NCBI RefSeq assembly: GCF_018362995.1 | Contig: NZ_CP074372.1 | Span: forward strand, 4,278,001-4,342,000 | DNA: 64,000 bases | Source of the DNA: Chryseobacterium indologenes | GTDB lineage: Bacteria > Bacteroidota > Bacteroidia > Flavobacteriales > Weeksellaceae | Reading direction: 5' to 3' | In this document: positions 1-8,627 of the stretch, piece after piece | How positions within the stretch are numbered: position 1 is the first letter of the stretch | Layout: the number at the start of each line of letters is the position of its first letter | Position numbers and translations under genes: made by a program | The notes under the pieces: model-generated | The model's input: only the letters and a program-made list of their open reading frames with translations | The model's database searches: none | Told to the model about the DNA's origin: nothing

Positions 1-435
1 GGGAACAGCAACTGGCGCGGCCCGGTGTGGTTTCCTATTAATTTTTTGATAATCGATAGTCTTCAGCGCTTTTTCTTCTACTACAGTCCCGATTTTTTAG
101 TGGAATATCCTACAGGAAGTGGAAGCTATTCAAATCTGGATCAGATAGCAGATGCTTTAAACAAAAGGCTTGCAAAGATTTTCTTAAAAGATGAAAATGG
201 AAAAAGACCGGTTCATGGGCAGTATGAAAGATTTCAGACCGATCCGGATTTTAAAGATTATATTCTGTTTTACGAATATTTTCATGGGGATAACGGCCGT
301 GGAGTAGGAGCTTCCCACCAAACGGGCTGGACGGGACTTATTGCAAAAATCCTGCAGCCAAGATTTTCCAAAAAAGAAATTGCAGAATCTGAAACTGAAA
401 TGCCTGAAGATATTGAAAAGACAAAAGAACCATAA
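1..435 (+). CDS. GH63-like glucosidase, C-terminal fragment (5' truncated by window edge)
   Basis: The reading frame is open from the first base, so the gene starts outside the window and only about 144 C-terminal residues are visible. The fragment begins with [14 protein letters not shown], which resembles the (alpha/alpha)6-barrel end of glycoside hydrolase family 63 and mannosyl-oligosaccharide glucosidase-like proteins. It continues with a [19 protein letters not shown] stretch, which in that family lies close to the C-terminal end of the catalytic barrel. The last 25 residues are charged and probably a tail. Such enzymes hydrolyse alpha-linked oligosaccharides; the substrate cannot be told from this piece. 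It converges on recO with 26 bases between the two stop codons and no clear hairpin. Confidence 0.75.
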   Translation, partial: GNSNWRGPVWFPINFLIIDSLQRFFFYYSPDFLVEYPTGSGSYSNLDQIADALNKRLAKIFLKDENGKRPVHGQYERFQTDPDFKDYILFYEYFHGDNGRGVGASHQTGWTGLIAKILQPRFSKKEIAESETEMPEDIEKTKEP

Positions 436-461
436 AAGAATTCTAGCAATCAGGATTCGTC

Positions 462-1148
462 CTATTCAAATATCTGCTGGATAATTTCCAATGAAGCAGG
501 TGTCTTGAAGTCTGTGATATGATAGTGATAGTACACCAGAAGGCTGTCCAGGAAATCTTTTCTTAATGAAGAATGGATTTTGGTAGCATAAAGATTTTCG
601 GCACATAGTGCTTCTTTCCACAATGCAGAAATTTCTTCGTTGAATTGCTGATGGCAGATTACAAGGGAAAAAGTTCCGGTTTCCGGATCTAAAAATTTAC
701 CGTCACCCAACAATGGTGCAACCCCTTGAATTTTTAAAACAGCCAGTAAAAAAAGCAGGTGTGCCTGATAATTTCTGTTCGTCAGCTCATTGATAAAATG
801 ATCAATACCGGTATAGATAGGAATATTTTTATCCTCATATCTAAGGATGTGGCTCAGGAAATCTGAAATAAAGAAAATAACGGTATTGACTTTTATATCC
901 GTATAGATGTCATTATTTTTTACCAGTTCAAATTTTGAGACAGTTGGTATACCATTACCACGCAGCGGAAGTATTGAAAAATTCAGCTGGCTCAGTGGCT
1001 GCAGCAGGGCTTTCTTTTTGTTCTTTTTAGAATAAATTCCTTTTAGAAAATAGCTTTGAAAACCCTCTTCCTCAGTAAAACAATGCAATACAGCATCGTT
1101 TTCCCCATATTTTATAAACGAAAGTAAAAAACCGTTTTGTAAATTCAT
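462..1148 (-). CDS. recO: DNA repair protein RecO
   Basis: The 228-residue protein has the RecO layout: an N-terminal OB-fold (first 75 or so residues, starting NGFLLSFIKYGENDAVLHCF) followed by an all-helical domain. Its length fits the family (about 230-250). RecO acts in the RecFOR pathway, loading RecA onto SSB-coated single-stranded DNA and annealing complementary strands. The zinc-finger cysteines of some RecO proteins are not evident here. The start codon lies 3 bases beyond the porZ stop, so it is the last gene of the operon 5'-nucleotidase C domain / metallophosphatase / porZ / recO. The porZ-recO neighbourhood is one I recall from other Flavobacteriia. Confidence 0.9.
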   Translation of the reverse strand: MNLQNGFLLSFIKYGENDAVLHCFTEEEGFQSYFLKGIYSKKNKKKALLQPLSQLNFSILPLRGNGIPTVSKFELVKNNDIYTDIKVNTVIFFISDFLSHILRYEDKNIPIYTGIDHFINELTNRNYQAHLLFLLAVLKIQGVAPLLGDGKFLDPETGTFSLVICHQQFNEEISALWKEALCAENLYATKIHSSLRKDFLDSLLVYYHYHITDFKTPASLEIIQQIFE

Positions 1149-1151
1149 TAA

Positions 1152-3416
1152 TTAATTGACTACTCCTATTTTGGCTGTAGCTTTATCAGATCCATCCTCA
1201 TTGGTCATCAGAACAAAATACATTCCTGATGCTACTCTTACCCCTTTCTGATTATTAAGATCCCATTCATAATAACCTCCTCTTGCTATTGCAGAGTGTA
1301 CTACATTTCCCGCGGCATCTACAATTCTTATATTGGTTTTTTCTGCAAGGCCTTTAAGCGTAACTTTTCCTTTAAAATTAGAATACACAACAGGGTTAGG
1401 ATATACTACAACATCCCCGAAATTAGACGTTACATCTGCAACATCACCCTGATATGTTACAATACCATTATACGTTACGAAATATACTTTTCCGGTTTTC
1501 TTATCAACTTTTATATCTGTAACACTATTAGTAGGAAGAGGTGAATTTTCTTTAGTAAAATGTTTTATTGTTTTCTGACCATCAGCAGAAAGGTAATATA
1601 CACCACCGCCATCAATGGAAACCCACTTGTAATTTCCTTCATCTACTGCAATCTGGAGAATAGCTGATTCTCTGAAAAGCTCTTCACCCAGTCCGTTTTG
1701 TTCTATGACTATAGGTTCTACCTCAGGCTGTGGGGTTTTTATTTCAGACGTAGCGTTAGACATAATCCTTAAACCTCCATCTGTACCGATCCATGCATCT
1801 CCGGACTTATCAAATGCTACAGATAAGATTCCTCCTGAACTGTTAAATCCATTAGCAGAACCCAGAATATAATCTGAATCATCAGAAAGGTTGGTTGCAT
1901 TTTTATAGTCATATACCCAAAAGTTATTAGATCTCGGCAGTGGAGTCCATAACATATTTTCATGATAAACAGTCTTTTGGATACCATCACTGGCAAGAAC
2001 TATTTTCTTTATAAGAAAGTCATCAGAGGCTTTATCATAGATTCCTATGGAAGGGTTTCCGTCATTAAATCCAAAAGAAACAAAAAGGTTGTTCTGAGTA
2101 TCTGTTGCAAAACCTACAGGACGTCTGAGGTATGGCTGTGCCCCCAGATTATAATATTTTACCAGTTCAAAATCTTTGCTTGTTGCATTGTATTTCATTT
2201 TATACACCCCGTTATCCAGCATTGTATAATTGGTAAAGAGAACTTCATTACTGTTATAAGGACTTATGATAGCATCCAACACATTGATGAAGATTGGGCG
2301 GTTGGGATTACTTTTATTAAAGAATGAAGGATAAATCCAATCTGTCCCGTTGAAATAGTAAAATCCAGGTTCTTGCGGCTGAATAAACGGATGGTTATAG
2401 TTATTTGCTCTGGCACCAGAAGAAACCAGAAGCTGATTATTATCAAAAAGATTAATATTATAGGCAAAATTGAAGTAAGGACCTGATGGTTTAAAAGTAT
2501 TGTTACTTTCATCCTTGATCCCTGATAATACAGTTCCTCCAAAGATTTTTCCACCAGCTGTTATGGCAGTGTTGCATTCCTCTCCAAGGCTTACCGCATT
2601 TTGTGATACTCCATTGATTCCGTAGGTATATACCCGGTTGTCAGTAACAATAATATTATTTGATGTGATAACGAGGTCACGGATATTTTCGAAACTTGTA
2701 GGAAGTTGTGTAGGAGTACCGTTGTTATAAAAATAAGCCGCTGTTGCGGATGAATATACCAGCTCAGATTCTGAGTCTATATGTTTGAATGCGCCTGGAG
2801 CTTCCGTAGTCCATGTAGAATATACCGGGAAGGTAGTATTCATTTGATGGCTTTTCAATCCGGTATCTGTTACAGAATATACTTTATTCCCGAATATGGT
2901 GGCTTCATTACTTGCCTGATAAACACCACCAGTAAGAAAAAATGCAGAATCACCAAATTCTTTATTCTGAAGGTTAAATATAGAAACTCCATACCCAACA
3001 GAAATGACAGCCTGGTTTCCGGTTATAGAAATATGATTGATTTTTTTATTTCCGTTATAGCCGGCAGCAATAGGAATATCAACAATATATTTGATTTCCT
3101 GCGGAGTGATAACGTCCATGGAGCCGTTTTCATACCCAATAAGCCCTGTTTTAGTCTGTGGGTTGTAATCGAAGGCTGTTATACCAATATTATGCAGACC
3201 ATTAGCTTTGGACAACTTCGTAATTTCTCCTGTTGATATTGTATAATAGAATATTCCGTTTTCTGTAGCTGCAATGATTTTCCCATTGTCTTCTTTCATA
3301 GCTAAGACTTTGTTGTAGGAAAATAAATCTGCCCATTTTTTTGAAGAAATGACCTGCGCTTTTGTAAACTGCAGGGATGCTAAAATACCAAGAGAAATTA
3401 TAGAGAGTTTTTTCAT
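1152..3416 (-). CDS. porZ: PorZ-like T9SS protein (beta-propeller, T9SS C-terminal signal)
   Basis: The 754-residue protein starts with a Sec signal peptide (MKKLSIISLGILASLQFTKA). The body is a two-component-regulator-type beta-propeller, with repeated segments such as AFDKSGDAWIGTDGGLRI and IKVDKKTGKVYFVTYNGI. The last 85 residues, from VVYPNPV at about residue 670 to the GMYFVLM and ATAKIGVVN strands, form a T9SS type A sorting domain. PorZ is an outer-membrane-surface part of the T9SS attachment complex that hands anionic lipopolysaccharide to the sortase PorU in Porphyromonas. The gene follows the metallophosphatase by 9 bases and precedes recO by 3, the genomic setting expected for porZ. 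A generic propeller T9SS cargo is the alternative. Confidence 0.8.
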   Translation of the reverse strand: MKKLSIISLGILASLQFTKAQVISSKKWADLFSYNKVLAMKEDNGKIIAATENGIFYYTISTGEITKLSKANGLHNIGITAFDYNPQTKTGLIGYENGSMDVITPQEIKYIVDIPIAAGYNGNKKINHISITGNQAVISVGYGVSIFNLQNKEFGDSAFFLTGGVYQASNEATIFGNKVYSVTDTGLKSHQMNTTFPVYSTWTTEAPGAFKHIDSESELVYSSATAAYFYNNGTPTQLPTSFENIRDLVITSNNIIVTDNRVYTYGINGVSQNAVSLGEECNTAITAGGKIFGGTVLSGIKDESNNTFKPSGPYFNFAYNINLFDNNQLLVSSGARANNYNHPFIQPQEPGFYYFNGTDWIYPSFFNKSNPNRPIFINVLDAIISPYNSNEVLFTNYTMLDNGVYKMKYNATSKDFELVKYYNLGAQPYLRRPVGFATDTQNNLFVSFGFNDGNPSIGIYDKASDDFLIKKIVLASDGIQKTVYHENMLWTPLPRSNNFWVYDYKNATNLSDDSDYILGSANGFNSSGGILSVAFDKSGDAWIGTDGGLRIMSNATSEIKTPQPEVEPIVIEQNGLGEELFRESAILQIAVDEGNYKWVSIDGGGVYYLSADGQKTIKHFTKENSPLPTNSVTDIKVDKKTGKVYFVTYNGIVTYQGDVADVTSNFGDVVVYPNPVVYSNFKGKVTLKGLAEKTNIRIVDAAGNVVHSAIARGGYYEWDLNNQKGVRVASGMYFVLMTNEDGSDKATAKIGVVN

Positions 3417-3425
3417 ATTATGCGG

Positions 3426-4373
3426 TTATGCTATGCTGCTGTCTATTGCCTGATTGTTCCAGGAAATATGCTGTACGTTTTTGTTTGTATCAAAATAAAA
3501 ATCTATTCTACCCAAAAGAAGACCTGCCCATCCTACCTGATTGACAAGGACATTTTTGCCCTGTCTGTTGGTATAAGATTGAGGTTCCGGTAAAAATGTA
3601 TGCGTATGGCCTCCCAGAATAATATCAATATTTTCTGTGCTGGCCGCTAAAATTTTATCACTTATTTTATTCGGTTCATCTTTATAATCATAACCGATGT
3701 GTGAAAGACAAATCACAAGATCACATTTCTGATCTTTTTTAAGAAAATTGGAATAATGCTGTGCTACATCCACCGGATCGGAATAAACGGTTTCCCCATA
3801 CTGTTTTTTACCTACAAGGCCGTCCAGCTGAATTCCCACCCCGAAAATTCCTACTTTGATTCCATTTTTGTTGAAAATCTTATAAGGGGAAATCTTCCCG
3901 TCAAGAATTGTATTTTTAAAATCATAATTGGAACAGATAAAAGGAAACTTCGCATTGGGAAGTACTTTTAAAAATCCATCAAGACCATTATCAAAATCAT
4001 GATTCCCCATGGTAGAGGCATCATATTTCATCATGGACATTAATTTAAACTCCAGTTCTCCTCCGAAGAAATTGAAATAAGGAGTTCCCTGGAAAATATC
4101 TCCTGAATCAAGAAGCAGTACATTGCTTTCCTGATTTCTGATCTGCTGAATTAAGCTCGCCCTTCTTGCAAAACCTCCCTGATTAGGATTCTTTGTATAG
4201 CTTGCATCGAAAGGTTCAATTCTGCTATGCTGGTCATTGGTATGAAGGATAGTCAGTTTATTTGCGGATTTTAAATCAAGAATTTTCAACTCTTCCGCCA
4301 TCATCATATTGGGAGCTAAAGCCATTGCCAAAGATCCGCCTCCTATTGCTTTTAAAAAACTTTTTCTATCCAT
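3426..4373 (-). CDS. Metallophosphatase (5'-nucleotidase catalytic domain), exported
   Basis: The 315-residue protein carries the full calcineurin-like metal-site series: HTNDQHSRIEP, LLDSGDIFQG, MGNHDFDNG, ICLSHIGYD and GGHTHTF. This corresponds to the N-terminal catalytic domain of UshA-type 5'-nucleotidases, which release phosphate from nucleotides in the periplasm. The N-terminus (MDRKSFLKAIGGGSLAMALA) resembles a Tat leader with RK in place of RR, which fits a metalloenzyme folded before export. The nucleotide-binding C-terminal domain is missing and is encoded by the gene just upstream, whose stop overlaps this start by one base (TAATG), implying translational coupling. Together they look like a split 5'-nucleotidase. 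Confidence 0.85.
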   Translation of the reverse strand: MDRKSFLKAIGGGSLAMALAPNMMMAEELKILDLKSANKLTILHTNDQHSRIEPFDASYTKNPNQGGFARRASLIQQIRNQESNVLLLDSGDIFQGTPYFNFFGGELEFKLMSMMKYDASTMGNHDFDNGLDGFLKVLPNAKFPFICSNYDFKNTILDGKISPYKIFNKNGIKVGIFGVGIQLDGLVGKKQYGETVYSDPVDVAQHYSNFLKKDQKCDLVICLSHIGYDYKDEPNKISDKILAASTENIDIILGGHTHTFLPEPQSYTNRQGKNVLVNQVGWAGLLLGRIDFYFDTNKNVQHISWNNQAIDSSIA

Positions 4374-5131
4374 TACTTCTTCCCGATAAAATTTAAACGA
4401 ACATCTGAATTTACTACAACTTCAGGAGTTTTCTTAAAATAATCAATAAACAGATCTCTCATTTTAATTCCTGTTGAGATAGATTCTCCTTTTGCAAAGA
4501 ATTTCATATTGTCTCCTCCCAGTGCAAGATAGTCTGAAGTGGCAATATAATAATCTTTAGCAGGATCTACTGTTTTTCCGTTGATTAAAGATTTGATTAC
4601 CTGCCCGTTATTGGTCTCAATATACAAGTGAGAAACAGGATTGTTGACCTGCGTTTTTGCATAATACTCAAAAAGCCCCTGTAAATCTGCTCCTTTCATT
4701 TTCACAATTACCACCTCATTTTCAAAAGGCATTACTTCAAATACATTTTTGAGTAAGATATCTCCCTTTCCGATAGTGGTACGGATTCCCCCGATATTGA
4801 TCAAGGCTGCATCTACATTTTGCTTAAGATGAGTTTTTATCCATTCATTACCTCCTTCAAACGTATAGTCAGCTAAAAGATTACCCAGATTGCTGTTATC
4901 GCCCTGCTTGGTAAGATCTACATTGGTATGAGAGATCTTCTGGTTCATTTCTTTATCCAGTTTTTGCTTATAAGGTTCAATAAATTTTGCAAGCTCCTCA
5001 TCATTTTTCAGCTCATTATTAATAGAAATATTTTTCTGGGTCTTTACATCCGCAAGTTGCAGCGTAGAAGCTGTTTTGCATGCTGTAAAGGTCGCCAGGG
5101 CAATTCCTATTAACAAGAATTTATTTTTCAT
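4373..5131 (-). CDS. 5'-nucleotidase C-terminal domain lipoprotein
   Basis: I chose the ATG at 5131 (MKNKFLLIGIALATFTACK), giving 252 residues, because it begins a clean lipoprotein signal with lipobox FTAC. An in-frame ATG 21 bases upstream would put non-signal residues in front. The rest matches the substrate-binding C-terminal domain of 5'-nucleotidases (NLGNLLADYTFEGGNEW, ALINIGGIRTTIGKGD, FEVMPFENEVVIVKMKG, YIATSDYLALGGDNMKFF). It is the first gene of a four-gene operon with metallophosphatase, porZ and recO. The C-domain precedes the catalytic domain, the reverse of the fused UshA order. A TATATTTG promoter element lies 19 bases upstream of the start. Confidence 0.82.
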   Translation of the reverse strand: MKNKFLLIGIALATFTACKTASTLQLADVKTQKNISINNELKNDEELAKFIEPYKQKLDKEMNQKISHTNVDLTKQGDNSNLGNLLADYTFEGGNEWIKTHLKQNVDAALINIGGIRTTIGKGDILLKNVFEVMPFENEVVIVKMKGADLQGLFEYYAKTQVNNPVSHLYIETNNGQVIKSLINGKTVDPAKDYYIATSDYLALGGDNMKFFAKGESISTGIKMRDLFIDYFKKTPEVVVNSDVRLNFIGKK

Positions 5132-5149
5132 AATATCTTTTAGTATATG

Positions 5150-5157
5150 CAAATATA
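5150..5157 (-). promoter_or_regulatory. Promoter -7 element for the nucleotidase-porZ-recO operon
   Basis: On the minus strand this reads TATATTTG, an exact match to the Bacteroidota -7 consensus TAnnTTTG. It lies 19 bases before the chosen ATG at 5131. The -33 region has no clear TTTG. It is divergent from the dapA element at 5212. Confidence 0.45.
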
Positions 5158-5211
5158 ACTATATGTATAATAAAACATTATTATTTATTACAAATTCTTA
5201 CTGTAAATTAT

Positions 5212-5219
5212 TAAATTTG
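5212..5219 (+). promoter_or_regulatory. Promoter -7 element for dapA
   Basis: TAAATTTG matches the Bacteroidota TAnnTTTG consensus and ends 19 bases before the dapA start codon. No convincing -33 TTTG is present at the right distance. Confidence 0.4.
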
Positions 5220-5238
5220 ACAAAAATAATTCTAACAG

Positions 5239-6111
5239 ATGAGCATTTTAAAAGGAGTAGGTGTTGCATTGGTAACGCCCTTTAATGAAGATTTATCCGT
5301 TGACTTCGACAGTTTAACAAAACTAGTGGAGTACAATATCGAAAACGGAACCAATTATTTGGTAGTATTGGGTACTACGGCAGAAGCCGCAACGCTTTCT
5401 GCAGAAGAGAAGAAACAGGTAATTGAGCACATCATTAAGGTGAATAATAAACGTCTTCCTCTAGTTTTAGGGATTGGCGGCAACGATACTCTTGACGTCA
5501 AGAAACAGATTGAAGAAGCAGATCTTTCTGCATTTGAAGCAGTACTTTCAGTATCTCCTTATTACAATAAACCGAACCAGGAAGGTCTTTACCAGCACTA
5601 TAAAATGTTAGCTTCCACAGGAAAAAATATTATTATTTATAATGTTCCTTCAAGAACCGGGCAAAACGTAGAAGCAGATACTACGCTTCGTCTTGCCAAA
5701 GAATTCCCTAATTTATTCCTGATTAAGGAGGCTTCACCTAATATTTTACAGTATTTTGATATTCTTAGAAAGAAACCTGAAGGCTTTTCATTGGTTTCCG
5801 GGGATGACGAATATACATTACCGGTAACACTGGCAGGAGGAGATGGTGTGATTTCAGTAATAGGACAAGCATATCCTAAAGAATTCTCTACCATGGTACA
5901 GCTGGCTTTTGAAGGAAAAGTGAAAGAAGCTTACGCAATTCACAATAAGCTGGTTGATATTACGCGTTTGATTTTTGCAGAAGGAAACCCTTGCGGTATT
6001 AAAGTAATACTTGCTGAAAAAGGGATTATTAAAAACTTCTTAAGACTTCCTTTGGTTGCTGCTTCAGAAGGTCTTCATGCCAAAATTAAAGCTGAAATGG
6101 CAAACATTTAA
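5239..6111 (+). CDS. dapA: 4-hydroxy-tetrahydrodipicolinate synthase
   Basis: The 290-residue TIM-barrel protein condenses pyruvate with aspartate semialdehyde, the first committed step of lysine and meso-diaminopimelate synthesis in the cytoplasm. Active-site residues are in place: Thr-Thr at 46-47 (LGTTAEAATLS), Tyr134 in IIIYNVPSRTG, Arg139 in the same motif, and the Schiff-base lysine Lys163 in FLIKEASPN. The length equals the family norm (about 290). It is monocistronic, divergent from the nucleotidase-porZ-recO operon and followed by a weak terminator. Related class I aldolases (N-acetylneuraminate lyase) are a less likely alternative given the DapA-type VPSRTG motif. Confidence 0.95.
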   Translation: MSILKGVGVALVTPFNEDLSVDFDSLTKLVEYNIENGTNYLVVLGTTAEAATLSAEEKKQVIEHIIKVNNKRLPLVLGIGGNDTLDVKKQIEEADLSAFEAVLSVSPYYNKPNQEGLYQHYKMLASTGKNIIIYNVPSRTGQNVEADTTLRLAKEFPNLFLIKEASPNILQYFDILRKKPEGFSLVSGDDEYTLPVTLAGGDGVISVIGQAYPKEFSTMVQLAFEGKVKEAYAIHNKLVDITRLIFAEGNPCGIKVILAEKGIIKNFLRLPLVAASEGLHAKIKAEMANI

Positions 6112-6165
6112 TAATGAATTGAATTTTATATTACTTTAAAATTCAGCAGTTCATTTTGAAAAATA

Positions 6166-6200
6166 TAAAGGGTGGAAAGTTTAGGCTTTTCACTTTTTTT
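6166..6200 (+). terminator. Possible terminator after dapA
   Basis: GTGGAAAG and CTTTTCAC pair with one mismatch around a short loop, followed by a run of seven T. It lies between the dapA stop and the acetyltransferase start. Confidence 0.4.
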
Positions 6201-6223
6201 AATCATAATAATATAATAAAATC

Positions 6224-6727
6224 ATGAAATTAAGACAGGCAACAGCTGCAGATATTCCTTTAATTCAGGATCTGGCACGGAGATCATGGGAAAATGCCTA
6301 TGCAGACATTCTTTCGACAGAACAGATGGAATTTATGCTTTCCGAAATGTATTCTGAAACAGAAATTCTGAATCACCTTCAGAATTCTCATTACCATTAC
6401 TATCTTATTCAGGATGAGAATAATGATTCTTACGAAGGTTTTATCGGATATGAAAATCATTATGAAGAAAAAACAACTAAGCTGCACCGTATTTATCTGG
6501 TTCCGGAGAGTAAAGGAAAAGGATTCGGCAAAAAAGCACTTCAGTTTCTGCATGAGAAAGTTTCTGAGAATGGAAATGAAAGAATTATTTTGAATGTGAA
6601 CAAAAATAATTCTGCCCGAAGCTTCTATGAGTCCCAAGGATACAGGGTTTATGGAGAGGGAGTTTTCGATATCGGGAACGGGTTTGTGATGGATGATTAT
6701 ATGATGGAATTTCTAATTCACTCATGA
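6224..6727 (+). CDS. GNAT family N-acetyltransferase
   Basis: The 167-residue protein has the single GNAT domain: N-terminal strand and helix (MKLRQATAADIPLIQDLARR), a central sheet ending in LHRIYLVPES, then the acetyl-CoA pyrophosphate loop SKGKGFGKKALQFL (Q/RxxGxG/A type), and the C-terminal NNSARSFYESQGYR motif typical of RimI-like acetyltransferases. It transfers an acetyl group from acetyl-CoA to an unknown amine or protein N-terminus. Nothing in the neighbourhood (dapA before, a regulator pair after) points to a substrate. Confidence 0.85.
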   Translation: MKLRQATAADIPLIQDLARRSWENAYADILSTEQMEFMLSEMYSETEILNHLQNSHYHYYLIQDENNDSYEGFIGYENHYEEKTTKLHRIYLVPESKGKGFGKKALQFLHEKVSENGNERIILNVNKNNSARSFYESQGYRVYGEGVFDIGNGFVMDDYMMEFLIHS

Positions 6728-6896
6728 TTGACTTAAAATTTTGTAACTTTATCCTGTAATTCTATAACAAGTGACTTCTTTTTTTGAATGATCTTTGCTT
6801 CAGAACCAAATCACTTATAACAATACATTCATATGCTTGGTTTTGAGCTGACACAGCTTTTTATCAGTATATTTTTTTCATCCTTAGTGTTTAAAT

Positions 6897-6924
6897 TCCT
6901 GTATTCTTAAATACAGGAGTTTTT
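6897..6924 (+). terminator. Rho-independent terminator
   Basis: TCCTGTATT and AATACAGGA form a perfect 9-bp stem with loop CTTA, followed by a GAGTTTTT tail. It ends the transcript of the acetyltransferase or of a short transcript in the 6728-6896 gap. Confidence 0.65.
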
Positions 6925-7022
6925 GCGTCTATATAGCAAAAATAAAAAATTTACACCTATTTCACTTTTAAATGAAATAAATTGTTATATTTACTAAATA
7001 AAACAGGCTTATATATACTAGG

Positions 7023-7604
7023 ATGAAAATGTATGTTAAATTTGATTTCAATGCCCTTTGCAAAAAGGTATTGGACGAAAAGCTCAAAGAACACGGGCTG
7101 AAGTACAGGTTGCTGAACTTCGGTGAAGTGGAATTTTATGAGCCCCTCACAAAAGAACAGCACAGTCTTTTTAAGCAAAATCTTGAAGATTATGGCATAG
7201 AAATCATAGAAAGCCAGAAGACTGCACTGGTGCAGAAAATAAAAGATGCTATCGTAGAACTGGTCTTTTCTGATGAGATCATACCGGTAAAAGCATCCAT
7301 CTATATTTCTGAGAAACTGAATCACAGCTATGGATATCTTTCCAACCTATTTTCTGAAGTTGCTTATACCTCTATTGAGAACTTTATTATTCTGCAAAAG
7401 ATAGAGCACGCAAAAGCCCTGATCATAAGAAACAAACAAAGCCTTACAGAAATAGCCCATAAGCTGAACTACTCCAGTGTGGCACATCTGAGTACCCAGT
7501 TTAAAAATACAACGGGAATCACGCCCTCCCAGTTTCAAAAGATTATTGGAAAGAGAAGAAGAGCTCAAAGCACGGTAATAAACCCTAAAATGCAGTATGA
7601 ATAA
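7023..7604 (+). CDS. AraC-family transcriptional regulator
   Basis: The 193-residue protein has a small N-terminal alpha/beta region (about 1-75) and an AraC/XylS double helix-turn-helix from about residue 85. The second HTH is clear: LTEIAHKLNYSSVAHLSTQFKN followed by TGITPSQFQKII, the family signature. The N-terminal part does not look like a sugar-binding cupin; short AraC proteins of this kind are frequent in Flavobacteriia. Its last 8 bases overlap the start of the receiver-domain gene, so the two are translationally coupled and probably act together. The start at 7023 (MKMYVKFDFN) is the first ATG and fits the domain. Confidence 0.82.
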   Translation: MKMYVKFDFNALCKKVLDEKLKEHGLKYRLLNFGEVEFYEPLTKEQHSLFKQNLEDYGIEIIESQKTALVQKIKDAIVELVFSDEIIPVKASIYISEKLNHSYGYLSNLFSEVAYTSIENFIILQKIEHAKALIIRNKQSLTEIAHKLNYSSVAHLSTQFKNTTGITPSQFQKIIGKRRRAQSTVINPKMQYE

Positions 7605-8043
7605 AGAATTTCTGAACGTAATAGTAGCAGATAACGATGAAAACACCTTGATTTTCTTTAAAAATATTTTGAAAGAGCTGAAAATCTCTATAAAAGTTCA
7701 ATGCTTCTCTAACGGTAAAGATATGATGCTGTATCTGAATAATAATGATGCCGTAGTTCCGGAAATTGTTTTCATAAAATACATTATCCCTGGAAAAGAC
7801 AGTATGGAATGCCTGGAAGAAATTGAAGCCAATTCAAAATTCAATAACATGGTTACCGCCATTTTTTCGGAACCGATTCCGGAAAATGAAATTGAAGATA
7901 TTTTTGTAAAAGGAGCTAATATTTTCATGAAAAAACCTGAGTCTTTTGAGGCTCTGAAAAAGGTGCTTACAGAAATTATTACAATCAATTGGCAGTATCA
8001 TACTTCAGGATTGAATAAAGATCATTTTATTCTGAAAGTGTGA
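7597..8043 (+). CDS. Response-regulator receiver-like protein lacking the phosphoacceptor Asp
   Basis: The 148-residue protein has a receiver (CheY-like) fold with no output domain. The acidic pocket is partly kept (VADNDE, Asp12 and Asp14), as are a Ser91 near the Thr/Ser position and the Lys113-Pro near the end (FMKKPESF). At the phosphoacceptor position, where the family has FLDxxMPGxDG, this protein reads FIKYIIPGKDS, with Lys61 in place of Asp. It is therefore probably a pseudo-receiver working by protein contact rather than phosphorylation. It overlaps the AraC-type regulator by 8 bases and may modulate it. No histidine kinase is nearby. Confidence 0.75.
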   Translation: MNKEFLNVIVADNDENTLIFFKNILKELKISIKVQCFSNGKDMMLYLNNNDAVVPEIVFIKYIIPGKDSMECLEEIEANSKFNNMVTAIFSEPIPENEIEDIFVKGANIFMKKPESFEALKKVLTEIITINWQYHTSGLNKDHFILKV

Positions 8044-8627
8044 TGAATAAATGTTTTATTAATTTTATATTAAGAAAATATTAATCATATTTAATGCATA
8101 CTATTCACAAATAAGTGAAAATTTTATAACTAATACTTAAAATAATATAAAAAGGATCTGAATTAATATACTGACATTTGTAAAAGTAATCTGAGACACA
8201 AATTTCATTATAAAGTAGAAGATACAGATGAATGAGAAGTAATTGTTTCTAAAAACAAAAATTATATAAATCACGATGTTAGTTAACAAAATGAATTATA
8301 CTAGTTTTTCCAATTTTAAAGCACAGAAGATCTTTAAACAAAACGGTACAATCATGAAAACTCAAAAGTAGTTGGAGATATTTTTATTCGTTTCATTCCC
8401 TCATCTCCACCGAAACTCAGTTAGTTTTTATAATAAGCAAGTTGGAAAAAAATAATTCATTTTGTTTTTCATAATTTGTTTTAATAGTTAAGGTTTTAGC
8501 TTATCAAATAATATTGTTATATAGATATTTTCACACCACATCACAAAATATTAAGCCTTAACTATTAAAATGAATTTTTTGGATATCCAAAAAGTAATTT
8601 CTTCTAAATAACAGTTTTATAAGGGGG
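8044..8627 (+). other. Non-coding region with nested inverted repeats before a plus-strand terminator
   Basis: No convincing gene is present in these 584 bases. Three inverted repeats are visible. 8285-8313 pairs with 8442-8466 (AACAAAATGAATTA ... TTTTTCCAA, with a few unmatched bases). 8479-8493 pairs perfectly with 8556-8570 (TTTTAATAGTTAAGG). 8576-8593 is an 18-base perfect palindrome centred on GGATATCC. A 31-codon frame at 8276-8371 and a 13-codon frame at 8570-8611 are too short to trust. The strong plus-strand terminator at 8628 implies that something is transcribed rightward through here: either the long 3' end of the receiver gene or an unannotated RNA. Confidence 0.4.

Noticed and set aside
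1152..3416. Hybrid two-component sensor (propeller-type)
   Set aside because: The propeller repeats resemble such sensors, but there is no membrane helix, kinase or DNA-binding domain, and the protein ends in a T9SS sorting domain.
8276..8371. 31-codon ORF in the non-coding region
   Set aside because: Very short, AT-biased, made partly of one inverted-repeat arm, and without a recognisable leader-peptide or toxin pattern.
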